From contig JBAUHI010000020.1 of assembly GCA_049680185.1 (NCBI GenBank), forward strand, positions 38,157-102,156: a stretch of DNA of 64,000 nt, in the 5' to 3' direction. This document shows, one piece after another, positions 24,658 through 33,224 of the stretch. Numbering within the stretch: the stretch's first letter is position 1; every line of letters starts with the position of its first letter. The position numbers and the translations under genes were made by a program. The notes beneath the pieces are model-generated. The model saw only the letters and a program-made list of their open reading frames with translations, was not told where the DNA came from and made no database searches. The stretch is from CAMLHU01 sp049680185. GTDB taxonomy: Bacteria; Gemmatimonadota; Gemmatimonadetes; Gemmatimonadales; GWC2-71-9.

Positions 24658-25110
24658 ATGCACCTGCGTGAATTCATTGCCGATCAGGCCATCGACCTTT
24701 CGCTCCACGGGACCGGCAAGGATGAGATCCTCGCCCAACTGGTGGCCCTCCTCGAGGTCGACGAGCGCTCGGCGGATGCCTTGCTCAAGCTGCTCCGCCG
24801 TCGCGAGACGCTGGGCTCGACCGGCGTCGGACGCGGCATCGCCATCCCCCATTGCCGGACCCCGGTAGTCACCCAGCTCCGGCTGGCCTTCGGGCGACAC
24901 GACGCCGGCGTCGATTACCGGGCCATCGACGACAAGCCGGTCCACCACTTCTTCCTCATCGTGGCGCCACCGATCGAGGTCTCCAACCAATACCTGCCGG
25001 TCCTCGGCAAGATCGCCCAGCTCGCCAAGGAGTCCGATGTCCCCGACCGCCTCGCCAAGGTCGCCGATGCTGCCCAGTTCTTCGCGCTGTTGAGCGAAAA
25101 GGGCGTCTGA
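24658..25110 (+). CDS. PTS EIIA-like protein (nitrogen/fructose family)
   Basis: The 150-aa protein is a PTS_EIIA type 2 domain: TGKDEILAQLVALL, the VGRGIAIPHCR motif with the phospho-accepting His65, and FFLIVAPPIEVSNQYLPVLGKIAQL. No EIIB, EIIC, HPr or EI gene is nearby, so it most resembles regulatory PtsN (EIIA-Ntr), though rpoN and hpf neighbours usual for ptsN are absent. The ATG at 24658 is preferred over an upstream in-frame start because the promoter sits directly before it. It ends at a heptamer array facing the convergent transporter gene. Confidence 0.85.
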   Translation: MHLREFIADQAIDLSLHGTGKDEILAQLVALLEVDERSADALLKLLRRRETLGSTGVGRGIAIPHCRTPVVTQLRLAFGRHDAGVDYRAIDDKPVHHFFLIVAPPIEVSNQYLPVLGKIAQLAKESDVPDRLAKVADAAQFFALLSEKGV

Positions 25111-25113
25111 AGC

Positions 25114-25167
25114 GGGTGGCGGGTGGCGGGAACGTGCCAGGTACTAGGCGTTAGGTACTAGGTGTGA
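25114..25167. repeat. Heptamer array A, between EIIA-like and exporter genes
   Basis: Starts 3 bases after the EIIA-like stop: two GGGTGGC units (25114-25127), then from 25133 five 7-base units CGTGCCA, GGTACTA, GGCGTTA, GGTACTA, GGTGTGA. The convergent exporter stop is 50 bases further on. No protein signal; likely part of a 3'-end element. Confidence 0.75.
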
Positions 25168-25217
25168 CCGGGACCCCGGCTTGCACCGGATGGTTCACCG
25201 CACGACCTCCTCATCGA

Positions 25218-26459
25218 TCACATCGCCTCCTGTCCCGGCGGTCGCACATCCGGCAGCAGCACGGCCAGAAGGCCGAGCAGCGGCAGGAACGCGCATATCT
25301 GGTACACGAACACGATGCCATAGTGATCCGCGACCACGCCCAGCACCGCGGCGCCGACACCACCCAGGCCGAAGCTGAAGCCGTAGAACAGGCCGGACAC
25401 CATGCCGATCCGTTGGGTCAGCATATCCTGGGCAAAGACGATGATCGCGGGAAAGGCGGAGGACAGCACCAAGCCGATGATGACGCTGAGGCCCACCGTC
25501 CAGCGCAGATCCACATAGGGGAGCAGCAAGGTGAACGGCGCGACGCCGAGGATCGAGAACCAGATGACCCGTCGGCGGCCGATGCGATCGCCCAACGGGC
25601 CACCGATCAGCGTCCCCCCGGCCACCGCGAACAGGAACACCCCCAACAGTTCCGCCGCCGTGCGCGCCGACACGTGGAATCGTTGCATCAGGTAGAACTC
25701 GTAGTAGCTGCTGATGCTGGCGAGATAGAAGAACTTCGAGAACATGAGCACCAGCAACACGCCGATGGTGTGGCGGATCATGGGTGCGGGGTATGGCGGC
25801 CGATCGTCGGGCCGGGGCGCGCGGACCCGGTCGTTTATGTGCCGGCTGTACCAACGGCTCACCTGCAGCAGGATGACGATGGCCAGCAGCGCGGCCAGCC
25901 CGAACCACCCGATGTGGGCGCGCCCCAGCTGCAGCACGATGACCGCCGCCAGGATCGGCCCCAACGCCTGCCCGAGGTTGCCGCCGATCTGGAACACCGA
26001 CTGCGCCAGGCCGAAGCGCCCGCCCGACGCCATCCGGGCGACCCGTGAAGACTCCGGATGGAATGCCGCCGAGCCGCAGCCGATCAGGGCCACCGCCACC
26101 AGCAGGATGTGGTACGACGGCGCCACCGACAGCAACAACAGTCCGCCCAGGGTGAAGCACATCCCGACCGGCAGCAGATACGGCAGCGGGCGCCGGTCGG
26201 TCACCATGCCCACGACCGGTTGCAGCAAGGAGGCGGTCAGCTGGAAGGTCAGCGTGATCGCGCCGATCTCGAAGAAGCCGAGGTCGAATTCGCCCTTGAG
26301 CAGCGGATAGATCGCGAGGATCACCGACTGCATCATGTCGTTGAGGGTGTGCACGAAGCTGACCGCCACCAGCACGCCATAGCGGGTCGGTCCGTGGTCA
26401 CCGGACCTTGCCGCACCAAGTGCGATGGGCTTGGTGTCGGTGGCGGAAGTCAAGTTCAT
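25218..26459 (-). CDS. MFS exporter, Fsr (fosmidomycin resistance)-like
   Basis: Twelve-helix major facilitator transporter of about 413 aa. Helix 1 has SFVHTLNDMMQS, and the segment GSAAFHPESSRVARMASGG followed by GLAQSVFQIGGNLGQALGP closely follows the Fsr exporter of E. coli. GDRIGRR between helices 8 and 9 is the MFS loop motif. The ATG at 26459 (MNLTSATD) is preferred; an upstream TTG at 26492 lies inside the repeat array. Substrate is not certain; other small hydrophobic or phosphonate drugs are possible. Confidence 0.85.
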   Translation of the reverse strand: MNLTSATDTKPIALGAARSGDHGPTRYGVLVAVSFVHTLNDMMQSVILAIYPLLKGEFDLGFFEIGAITLTFQLTASLLQPVVGMVTDRRPLPYLLPVGMCFTLGGLLLLSVAPSYHILLVAVALIGCGSAAFHPESSRVARMASGGRFGLAQSVFQIGGNLGQALGPILAAVIVLQLGRAHIGWFGLAALLAIVILLQVSRWYSRHINDRVRAPRPDDRPPYPAPMIRHTIGVLLVLMFSKFFYLASISSYYEFYLMQRFHVSARTAAELLGVFLFAVAGGTLIGGPLGDRIGRRRVIWFSILGVAPFTLLLPYVDLRWTVGLSVIIGLVLSSAFPAIIVFAQDMLTQRIGMVSGLFYGFSFGLGGVGAAVLGVVADHYGIVFVYQICAFLPLLGLLAVLLPDVRPPGQEAM

Positions 26460-26484
26460 TTTGCGGGATCGTGCGGATTCATGA

Positions 26485-26603
26485 GGTACCAAGTGCTAGG
26501 TAATAGGTGCTAGGTATTAGGTACTAGGTGTGACGGGGACCGATACCGGGCTCCGATGCTGGCCAAGCTCCCGGGCACACCTAGTACCGAGTACCTAATA
26601 CCT
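26485..26603. repeat. Heptamer array B with inverted partner, guaA 3' end
   Basis: Seven 7-base units run 26485-26533 (GGTACCA, AGTGCTA, GGTAATA, GGTGCTA, GGTATTA, GGTACTA, GGTGTGA). An inverted set (26576-26603) lies 6 bases from the guaA stop. GGTACTAGGTGTG at 26520-26532 pairs perfectly with 26576-26588, giving a 13-bp stem with a 43-base G/C-rich loop. It fills the gap between guaA and the exporter gene. Confidence 0.8.
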
Positions 26604-26608
26604 CCGTC

Positions 26609-28153
26609 TCACTCCCACTCGATCGTGGCCGGCGGCTTCGACGACACGTCGTACACCACCCGATTGACGCCGCGCACCTCGTTCGAGATCCGCGTGCTGA
26701 TCCGCGCCATCACCTCCGGCGGGAAGGGGAACCAATCGGCGGTCATCCCGTCGCGACTGGTCACCGCGCGCAACCCGACCACCTGATCGTAACTGCGGAA
26801 ATCTCCCACCACGCCGACCGACCGGATCGGGAGCAGCACGGCGAACGCCTGCCAGATGTCGTCATACACGCCCGCCGAGCGGATCTCCTCGGTATAGATG
26901 TGGTCGGCCTTCCGGAGGATGTCGAGTTGCTCCTGGGTCACATCACCCAGGATGCGGATGGCCAACCCCGGGCCGGGGAACGGATGGCGGCCCACCATCT
27001 CCTCCGGCAGCCCCAGCTCCCGCCCCACCTGCCGCACCTCGTCCTTGAAGAGCTCGCGTAGCGGCTCGATCAGCGTGAAGGGAAGGTCCTCCGGCAACCC
27101 GCCGACATTGTGGTGGGTCTTGATCGTCACGGACGGCCCGCCCTTGGGGCTCACCGACTCGATCACGTCGGGATAGAGGGTGCCTTGCACCAGGAACCCG
27201 ACGTCGGTCCCGACCTGACGGGCCTCATCGCTGAACACGTCGATGAACTCGTGCCCGATGATCTTGCGCTTCTGCTCCGGGTCGGAGACGCCGGCCAGCC
27301 TGGTAAGGAACCGCCCCGAGGCATCCACCACCCGGAGGTCGATCCCGAGGTGGGCCCGGAAGGTCTTCTCGACCTGCTCGCGCTCGTGGAGCCGGAGAAG
27401 GCCGTGGTCGACGAAGATGCAGGTGAGCCGATCGCCGATGGCCCGGTGCACCAGGGCCGCCGCCACCGAACTGTCCACGCCGCCTGACAGCCCGCAAATG
27501 ACCCGGCTGGTGGCCGGGACCATCGCCCGCACCTTGGCGATCTCGGTCTCGATGAAGTGCCCCGGCGTCCAACTCGGCGCACATCCGCAAACTCCGAAGA
27601 GGAAATTGTCGATGATCTCCCCACCCCGTGCGGTGTGCGCCACCTCGGGGTGGAACTGCACCGCATGGAGCGGCTTCTTGGCGTGCTCGAACGCCGCCAC
27701 CGGGCTGTTGGCGCTCGACGCGGTGGCCACGAATCCGGGTGGCGGTGCATCGACGTGATCGCCGTGGCTCATCCACACTGGCGTCTCCTCGCCCGGCGTG
27801 AAGCCTTGGAACAGCTTGCCGCCCCGGATCGTCACCGCCGCCCTGCCGTACTCTCGCGCACTCGCTCCGACCACCTTGGCGCCAGCGAGATGCGCCATCA
27901 ACTGCATCCCGTAACAGAGCCCCAGGATCGGGATCCCGAGGTCGAGAAGCGCGGCGTCGGCCTTGGGGGAGTCGGCGTCATAGACGGAATTGGGCCCCCC
28001 CGACCAGATGATCCCCTTCGGCGCCCACTCCCGGATCCACTCGACCGAACGGGTCGGCGGGTGGATCTCGCAGTAGACGTGCGCCTCCCGCACCCGGCGC
28101 GCGATCAGCTGGGTGAACTGGCTGCCGTAGTCGATGATGAGGATGCGGTCCAT
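26609..28153 (-). CDS. guaA: GMP synthase (glutamine-hydrolysing)
   Basis: Final step to GMP from XMP. The 514-aa protein has the N-terminal glutaminase with Cys80 in ILGLCYGMQ and the HPEV histidine-glutamate pair, the ATP pyrophosphatase P-loop GLSGGVDSS, and the dimerisation domain with HPFPGPGLAIR and a C-terminal PPATIEWE ending typical of GuaA. Start is the ATG at 28153 (MDRILIIDYGSQ). Its whole upstream gap is a heptamer array, so the leader of guaA is repeat sequence if transcribed from lysA. Confidence 0.95.
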   Translation of the reverse strand: MDRILIIDYGSQFTQLIARRVREAHVYCEIHPPTRSVEWIREWAPKGIIWSGGPNSVYDADSPKADAALLDLGIPILGLCYGMQLMAHLAGAKVVGASAREYGRAAVTIRGGKLFQGFTPGEETPVWMSHGDHVDAPPPGFVATASSANSPVAAFEHAKKPLHAVQFHPEVAHTARGGEIIDNFLFGVCGCAPSWTPGHFIETEIAKVRAMVPATSRVICGLSGGVDSSVAAALVHRAIGDRLTCIFVDHGLLRLHEREQVEKTFRAHLGIDLRVVDASGRFLTRLAGVSDPEQKRKIIGHEFIDVFSDEARQVGTDVGFLVQGTLYPDVIESVSPKGGPSVTIKTHHNVGGLPEDLPFTLIEPLRELFKDEVRQVGRELGLPEEMVGRHPFPGPGLAIRILGDVTQEQLDILRKADHIYTEEIRSAGVYDDIWQAFAVLLPIRSVGVVGDFRSYDQVVGLRAVTSRDGMTADWFPFPPEVMARISTRISNEVRGVNRVVYDVSSKPPATIEWE

Positions 28154-28156
28154 TGA

Positions 28157-28219
28157 TGGTCTCAGGTCACAGGTCACAGGTCGCGGGTCGTGGGTCGTGG
28201 GTCATGGGTCTCGAGTCGC
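28157..28219. repeat. Heptamer array C filling the lysA-guaA gap
   Basis: Nine uninterrupted 7-base units, TGGTCTC, AGGTCAC twice, AGGTCGC, GGGTCGT twice, GGGTCAT, GGGTCTC, GAGTCGC. The array stops 2 bases from the lysA stop on one side and 3 bases from the guaA ATG on the other, so it is the entire intergenic region. Confidence 0.85.
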
Positions 28220-28221
28220 CC

Positions 28222-29559
28222 TTACCGCGGTTTCCCCACCGTCACCGGGGTGAATGGATCCACCGCTTCGGTCTTGAACAGCTCATCGACGCTCTCGCGG
28301 GGACGCACCACCGCCCAGCGCCCTTCCACCACCAGCACCTCGGCGGCCCGCGCGCGTGTGTTGTAGTTGCTGCTCATCACGAACCCGTAGGCACCGGCGC
28401 CGAGCACCGCCAGTCGCTCTCCTGGCTCGACGCCGGGAAGGGCGCGGCCGATGGCCAGGAAGTCGCCGGTCTCGCAGATCGGGCCCACGACATCGACAGT
28501 GGCGGTCGGGCGCCCCTTGGCCTCGACCTCCGCGATCCCGTGGAACGCGTGGTACAGGCTCGGCCGGATGAGGTCGTTCATCGCGGCGTCGACGATGACG
28601 AAGTCCTTTCCGCCGGAGTGCTTCCGATAGAGCACCTGGGTGACGAGCACCCCCGCAGGACCCACCAGGTACCGGCCCGGCTCGAGGTGGACGGTAAGGC
28701 CGAGCGGCGCCAGGAACGGGATCAGCGCGGCCGCGAAACGCTCGACGTCCATTCCGGGCTCGTTCCCGTAGCGGATGCCGAGCCCGCCGCCGATGTCGAT
28801 CGCCGTGAGGGTATCGACGCCAGCACGACGCGTCTTCGCGACCAGTGCCGCGAGCTTGCTGAGCCCCTCGGCGTACGGCGCCGGATCCAGGAGCTGGGAG
28901 CCGATGTGCATCGCCAGGCAGGTGAGGCGAAGGTAGGATGACCGCCGGATGATCTCGACCGCCGCCGGCACCTGATCCACCGGCACGCCGAACTTGATCC
29001 CCCCCTGCCCCGTCGAGATGTACGGATGGGTCTCGGCGGTCACGTCGGGATTGACGCGGATGCCGACCGAGACGAAGCCCCCGATCTCGCCGGCCACCCG
29101 GGCCAGGAGGTCGAGTTCCTCCAGCGACTCCACGTTGATGTGGGCCACGCCGGTCTCGGCGGCCGCGCGCAGTTCGGCGGCCGTCTTGCCGACGCCGCTG
29201 AAGACGATGTCCTCGGAGGCGAACCCTGCGGCGCGGGCCCGCGCGAGCTCGCCCCCGGAGACCAGGTCGGCCCCGGCGCCCAGGTCACGCAGGACCCGCA
29301 GCACCGCCAGGTTGCTGTTGGCCTTGACCGCAAAGCAGATCCGATGCGGCACACCGGCCAGCGCCTTGTCGAGCGCCCGGTACCGCCGACCGATCACGCC
29401 GGCGTCATAGATGTAGACGGGGGTGCCCACCTGATCGGCGATCTCCGCCAGCGACACGCCGTCGGCCTCCAGCACCCCATGCCGCCGCGCCAGACCCGCC
29501 TCCGCGAGCGCGGGGCCCAGATCGACCGGCTCCGCGGAGGTCGCCGGCGCGGCGTCCAT
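28222..29559 (-). CDS. lysA: Diaminopimelate decarboxylase
   Basis: PLP enzyme making L-lysine from meso-DAP. From the ATG at 29559 the protein is 445 aa: PLP lysine Lys79 in CFAVKANSN, HIGSQL, DIGGGLGIRY glycine loop, EPGRYLVGPAG and the CETGD cysteine motif of the active site. The start overlaps the proS stop by one base (TGATG), so proS and lysA are coupled although functionally unrelated. Alanine-rich first 25 residues look like a short extension. Confidence 0.95.
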   Translation of the reverse strand: MDAAPATSAEPVDLGPALAEAGLARRHGVLEADGVSLAEIADQVGTPVYIYDAGVIGRRYRALDKALAGVPHRICFAVKANSNLAVLRVLRDLGAGADLVSGGELARARAAGFASEDIVFSGVGKTAAELRAAAETGVAHINVESLEELDLLARVAGEIGGFVSVGIRVNPDVTAETHPYISTGQGGIKFGVPVDQVPAAVEIIRRSSYLRLTCLAMHIGSQLLDPAPYAEGLSKLAALVAKTRRAGVDTLTAIDIGGGLGIRYGNEPGMDVERFAAALIPFLAPLGLTVHLEPGRYLVGPAGVLVTQVLYRKHSGGKDFVIVDAAMNDLIRPSLYHAFHGIAEVEAKGRPTATVDVVGPICETGDFLAIGRALPGVEPGERLAVLGAGAYGFVMSSNYNTRARAAEVLVVEGRWAVVRPRESVDELFKTEAVDPFTPVTVGKPR

Positions 29560-31013
29560 CAGTAGGCCTTGGCCCAGACCGCTTCCGCGGTCGCCGGCGC
29601 ATCGCACCAGATGCACTTCGTCGGCGCCACCGGTGAGCGGAATTCTTCGTCCGGCAACACCCGGATCGTGGCCTTCGTCTCGGACTTGATCGCCGCCTCG
29701 CATGCCTCGCCACCACACCACCCCGCGTACACGAAGCCGCCGCCCCCTTCGCCGGACATCTTTTCCAGCAACTGGGCCTTGGTGGCGCCGCGGAGGCTGT
29801 TGGCCTCGCGCCGATCCCGGGCCGCTTCGAAGAGCGCTTGCTGCATGAGATGGATCTCGTCCGTGAGCCGCGCACCAGCGCCTTCGAACGGGACCGCTTC
29901 CTTGGCCCCGCCGGTGCGGCGGGCCATCATCGCGTGGCCGGCGGCCACATCCCGCGGGCCGATCTCCAGGCGGATGGGGACGCCGCGCGCCTCCCATTCG
30001 TAGTACTTGGCCCCGGGCTTGACCCCTTCCCGACCGTCGATGTGGGTCCGGATCCCGGCGGTGCGGAGCGCATCCCGCAGACTCTCCGCCGACGCCATCA
30101 CGCTGCCACGTTCATCATCCGATCGGTAGATCGGTACGATCACCACCTGGTACTGCGCCAGGAGTGGCGGACAGACGAGGCCCCGATCGTCACCGTGGGT
30201 CATGATGAGTCCGCCGATGAGCCTGGTCGAGACCCCCCACGACGTGCTCCACACGTGGTCGATCCCGCCGCTCGCGGTCTGGAACGTCACATCGAACGCC
30301 TTGGCAAAGTTCTGGCCCAGGTTATGGCTGGTGCCCGCCTGCAGCGCCTTGTTGTCCTGCATCAGCGCTTCGCAGGCATAGGTCCGGAGCGCGCCGGCAA
30401 AGCGCTCGCTGTCGGACTTGAGGCCGGTGAGCACCGGCATCGCCATCCACTGCTCCATGAAGGTCCGGTAGACGCCGAGCATCTGGCGCGCTTCGGCCTC
30501 CGCCTCCGCTTCGATCGCGTGGGCGGTGTGGCCTTCCTGCCAGAGGAATTCGGTGGTCCGGAGGAAGAGCCGGGTGCGCATCTCCCACCGCACCACGTTG
30601 GCCCACTGGTTGATCAGCAGCGGCAGGTCGCGATAGCTCTGGATCCACTTGGCGAACATCGCGTAGATGATCGTCTCGGAGGTGGGCCGGACCACCAGCG
30701 GCTCCTCCAGCACCTTCCCTCCGCCGATGGTGACCACGGCGGTCTCCGGCGCGAAGCCCTCGACGTGCTCCGCTTCCTTGGACAGGAAGCTCTGCGGAAT
30801 GAAGAGCGGGAAGTACGCGTTCTGGTGGCCGGTGTCCTTGAACATCTGGTCGAGCGCGTGCTGGATCTGCTCCCAGATGGCGTACCCGTTGGGCCGGATG
30901 ACCATGCAGCCGCGCACCGGGCTGTAATCGGCCAGCTCGGCGCGGGCGATGAGCTCGTTGTACCAGGCGCTGAAATCAGCGGCGCGGGTCGTGAGGGACT
31001 TGTCGTCGGCCAT
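29559..31013 (-). CDS. proS: Prolyl-tRNA synthetase, archaeal/eukaryote-like type
   Basis: Charges tRNA-Pro. The 484-aa protein lacks the bacterial INS editing domain and has the C-terminal extension of the short (ProS3) type ending in Tyr with C-x-x-C pairs (WCGGEACE, CIWCD). Class II motifs are visible: RPTSETIIY and WEMRTRLFLRTTEFLWQEGHTAH (motif 2), and MTHGDDRGLVCPP. This form is scattered across bacteria. Start ATG at 31013; the further upstream open frame is inside the heptamer array. Confidence 0.94.
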   Translation of the reverse strand: MADDKSLTTRAADFSAWYNELIARAELADYSPVRGCMVIRPNGYAIWEQIQHALDQMFKDTGHQNAYFPLFIPQSFLSKEAEHVEGFAPETAVVTIGGGKVLEEPLVVRPTSETIIYAMFAKWIQSYRDLPLLINQWANVVRWEMRTRLFLRTTEFLWQEGHTAHAIEAEAEAEARQMLGVYRTFMEQWMAMPVLTGLKSDSERFAGALRTYACEALMQDNKALQAGTSHNLGQNFAKAFDVTFQTASGGIDHVWSTSWGVSTRLIGGLIMTHGDDRGLVCPPLLAQYQVVIVPIYRSDDERGSVMASAESLRDALRTAGIRTHIDGREGVKPGAKYYEWEARGVPIRLEIGPRDVAAGHAMMARRTGGAKEAVPFEGAGARLTDEIHLMQQALFEAARDRREANSLRGATKAQLLEKMSGEGGGGFVYAGWCGGEACEAAIKSETKATIRVLPDEEFRSPVAPTKCIWCDAPATAEAVWAKAY

Positions 31014-31016
31014 TAG

Positions 31017-31050
31017 GAGTCGTGAGTCCTGGGTCGTGAGTCGTGGATGT
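31017..31050. repeat. Heptamer array D, hisS-proS gap
   Basis: Units GAGTCGT, GAGTCCT, GGGTCGT, GAGTCGT and a decayed GGATGTG occupy nearly all of the 40 bases between the hisS stop (31054) and the proS ATG (31013). The unit resembles that of array C. Confidence 0.7.
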
Positions 31051-31053
31051 GGA

Positions 31054-32352
31054 TCATGAAGCGGCATCCTTGAGGCGCTTCTGGAGCTCGGGCACGATCT
31101 CCGCGCGCGGCACCGGCATCTGGCCCTTGGCCCTCAAGTCCTTGAAGATCACCTGGTGCTTCTCGCGGTCGTCGGGGCCGATCACCACCGAAAATGCCGC
31201 GTTGCGGGCGTCGGCCAGCTTGAGCTGCTTCCCGACCGCCTGGACACCGAGGGCGTATTCCACCCGGATCCCGGCATCGCGCAGCTCGTGAGCCAGTGCC
31301 AGCAGTTCCGGCATGTCGTTGGCGGTGATGGCGGCAAGGAAGACGTCGATGGAGGGGGCGTGGGCGGGGGCCAGCCCCTTTTCCTTCAGGAGTTCGCCGA
31401 GAACGACGTCACCCATCCCGAAACCGACCGCGCCGAGTTCTACGCCACCGATGGCGCCGGTCAAGTTGTCGTAGCGGCCGCCGCCGCAAATGGCGCGGAG
31501 GGTCCGGCCTGCGTCGAAGAGTTCGAAGACCGTCCCGGTGTAGTAGTCGAGACCGCGAACGATCTTGAGATCGACCTGAACGAATTCCCGCAATCCCATC
31601 GCCGACAAAGCCTCGAGCACAGCGCCAAGTGATTTGACTGCGTCGCCCCCGGGTCCCAGTGCGCGCTCGATATCGACGATCCGCTCGAAATCGGCGATCT
31701 CCCTGATCCGAGCGATCGTCGCCTGGTCCAGCCCGGCCTTTCCAAGGAGCTCGTCAACTGCTCCTTGAGTGAGCTTTTCCCAACGGTCGATCGCCTGGAG
31801 CACCAGTGCCAGTTGTCCCGTCTGGACACCTGCGTTGAGCAGCAGCGCGGTCAGTACGCGCCGATCGCTCAGCCGCACCTTTACGTCGCTCGACGTCAGC
31901 CCGAACGCCCGCATCACGTCGATCGACAATGCGATGATCTCGGCGTCGACCAGCGGCGTCGAGTCACCGATCAGGTCGCAGTTGAGCTGGAAGTGTTCCT
32001 TGAGTCGACCCCGCTGCTGCCGCTCATAGCGGAAAAGCTGCGGAATGGAGAACCAGCGGATCGGCTTCTTGAGGCCGTTGGCCCGAGCCGCCACCATCCG
32101 GGCCAGCGACGGCGTCATCTCCGGCCGAAGCGCCACCCGCCGGTCGCCCTTATCGGTGAATTCGTAGAGCTGGCCGACGATCTCTTCGCCGCTCTTCTGG
32201 GTGTAGAGGTCCAGCGATTCCAGCGGAGGGCCATCGTACTCTTCGAAGCCGTAGCGCGCCGCCACCCTACGCCACACCTCGAAGATGTGCGCCCGGAGGG
32301 CAAAGTCTTCAGGATAGAAGTCCCGGAAGCCCGGCAGGGCCGTGGTGGGCAT
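31054..32352 (-). CDS. hisS: Histidyl-tRNA synthetase
   Basis: Charges tRNA-His. The 432-aa class II synthetase has GFRDFYPED near the start, ALRPEMTPSLARM, motif 2 QLFRYERQQRGRLKEHFQ, the histidine-binding RGLDYYTGTVFE and GGGRYDNL, and a C-terminal anticodon-binding domain. Start is the ATG at 32352, where homologues begin. A TATCTT box ends 5 bases before the ATG. The middle of the gene (roughly 31.55-31.95 kb) uses fewer G/C-ending codons than the surrounding sequence, which may hint at a mosaic origin. Confidence 0.94.
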   Translation of the reverse strand: MPTTALPGFRDFYPEDFALRAHIFEVWRRVAARYGFEEYDGPPLESLDLYTQKSGEEIVGQLYEFTDKGDRRVALRPEMTPSLARMVAARANGLKKPIRWFSIPQLFRYERQQRGRLKEHFQLNCDLIGDSTPLVDAEIIALSIDVMRAFGLTSSDVKVRLSDRRVLTALLLNAGVQTGQLALVLQAIDRWEKLTQGAVDELLGKAGLDQATIARIREIADFERIVDIERALGPGGDAVKSLGAVLEALSAMGLREFVQVDLKIVRGLDYYTGTVFELFDAGRTLRAICGGGRYDNLTGAIGGVELGAVGFGMGDVVLGELLKEKGLAPAHAPSIDVFLAAITANDMPELLALAHELRDAGIRVEYALGVQAVGKQLKLADARNAAFSVVIGPDDREKHQVIFKDLRAKGQMPVPRAEIVPELQKRLKDAAS

Positions 32353-32492
32353 GCGCAAAGATAGCCCGGGTAGGCACTTAGCTCTACCCTGCCCGCCCGA
32401 GACGCCCTCCGGGACTTCCCGGATGGCAGCGCCACGCCAGCTCTCGTATCGTGCGTCTCGGCAGGCACCCCGCACCACTCCCCAGGCCATCG

Positions 32493-33224
32493 ATGCAAGA
32501 CGCCATCCATTACATCCCGCTGGCCACGACCGCGTTCGCGATCTGGTTCGCTCCCCACCTCTTTCGCCGTTGGCGGGAGCGGCGGCCCGCGCCTCACCTC
32601 TTCTGGTGGGGACTCGGCGTGGCACTCTACGGCCTGGGCACCCTGACCGAGTCGCTCACCACGCTCGTGGGCTGGCATACCTCGATCTTCCGGCTCTGGT
32701 ACATCAGCGGCGCGTTGCTGGGCGGCGCCCCGCTGGCCCAGGGCACCGCCTACCTCCTGCTCCGCCGCCGCACAGCCAACTGGATCACCGTGGCGCTCGT
32801 CTCGGTCGTGGCGGTCGCGGCAATATGCGTGCTGCTGAGCCCCATCGCCTACGGCAAGGTGGAACTACACCGCCTCTCGGGCGACGTGCTGGTGTGGGAC
32901 TGGGTCCGCTGGTTCAGCCCCTTCATCAACACGTACGCGTTCTTCATGCTGGTGGGCGGGGCCATCGCGTCGGCGGTCCGGTATTGGAAGCGCCCGGGGA
33001 TGGAGCACCGGATGCTCGCCAACGTCTACATCGCGATCGGCGGTTTGCTGCCGGGGATCGGCGGGACCTTCACCCGCTTCGGGCACGTCGAGGTGCTCTA
33101 TGTCACCGAGCTGATCGGACTGGTGTTGATCTTCATCGGATTCCGGACCGCCACCGGCCCCGCCCCTTCCGGTCAGTCCCCCGCGTCGAGGCCCAACTCG
33201 AGCATCACATCGCCGACGGTGTGA
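32493..33224 (+). CDS. Integral membrane protein of unknown function
   Basis: A 243-aa, about seven-helix membrane protein: hydrophobic stretches near residues 5-18, 37-52, 66-85, 93-115, 145-165, 180-200 and 208-223 are separated by short basic loops (RRWRERRP, RYWKRPGMEHR). I do not recognise a family or catalytic motif. The start ATG at 32493 is chosen because the helix begins right after it. Its 3' end overlaps the converging folC gene by 52 bases. Confidence 0.7.
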   Translation: MQDAIHYIPLATTAFAIWFAPHLFRRWRERRPAPHLFWWGLGVALYGLGTLTESLTTLVGWHTSIFRLWYISGALLGGAPLAQGTAYLLLRRRTANWITVALVSVVAVAAICVLLSPIAYGKVELHRLSGDVLVWDWVRWFSPFINTYAFFMLVGGAIASAVRYWKRPGMEHRMLANVYIAIGGLLPGIGGTFTRFGHVEVLYVTELIGLVLIFIGFRTATGPAPSGQSPASRPNSSITSPTV

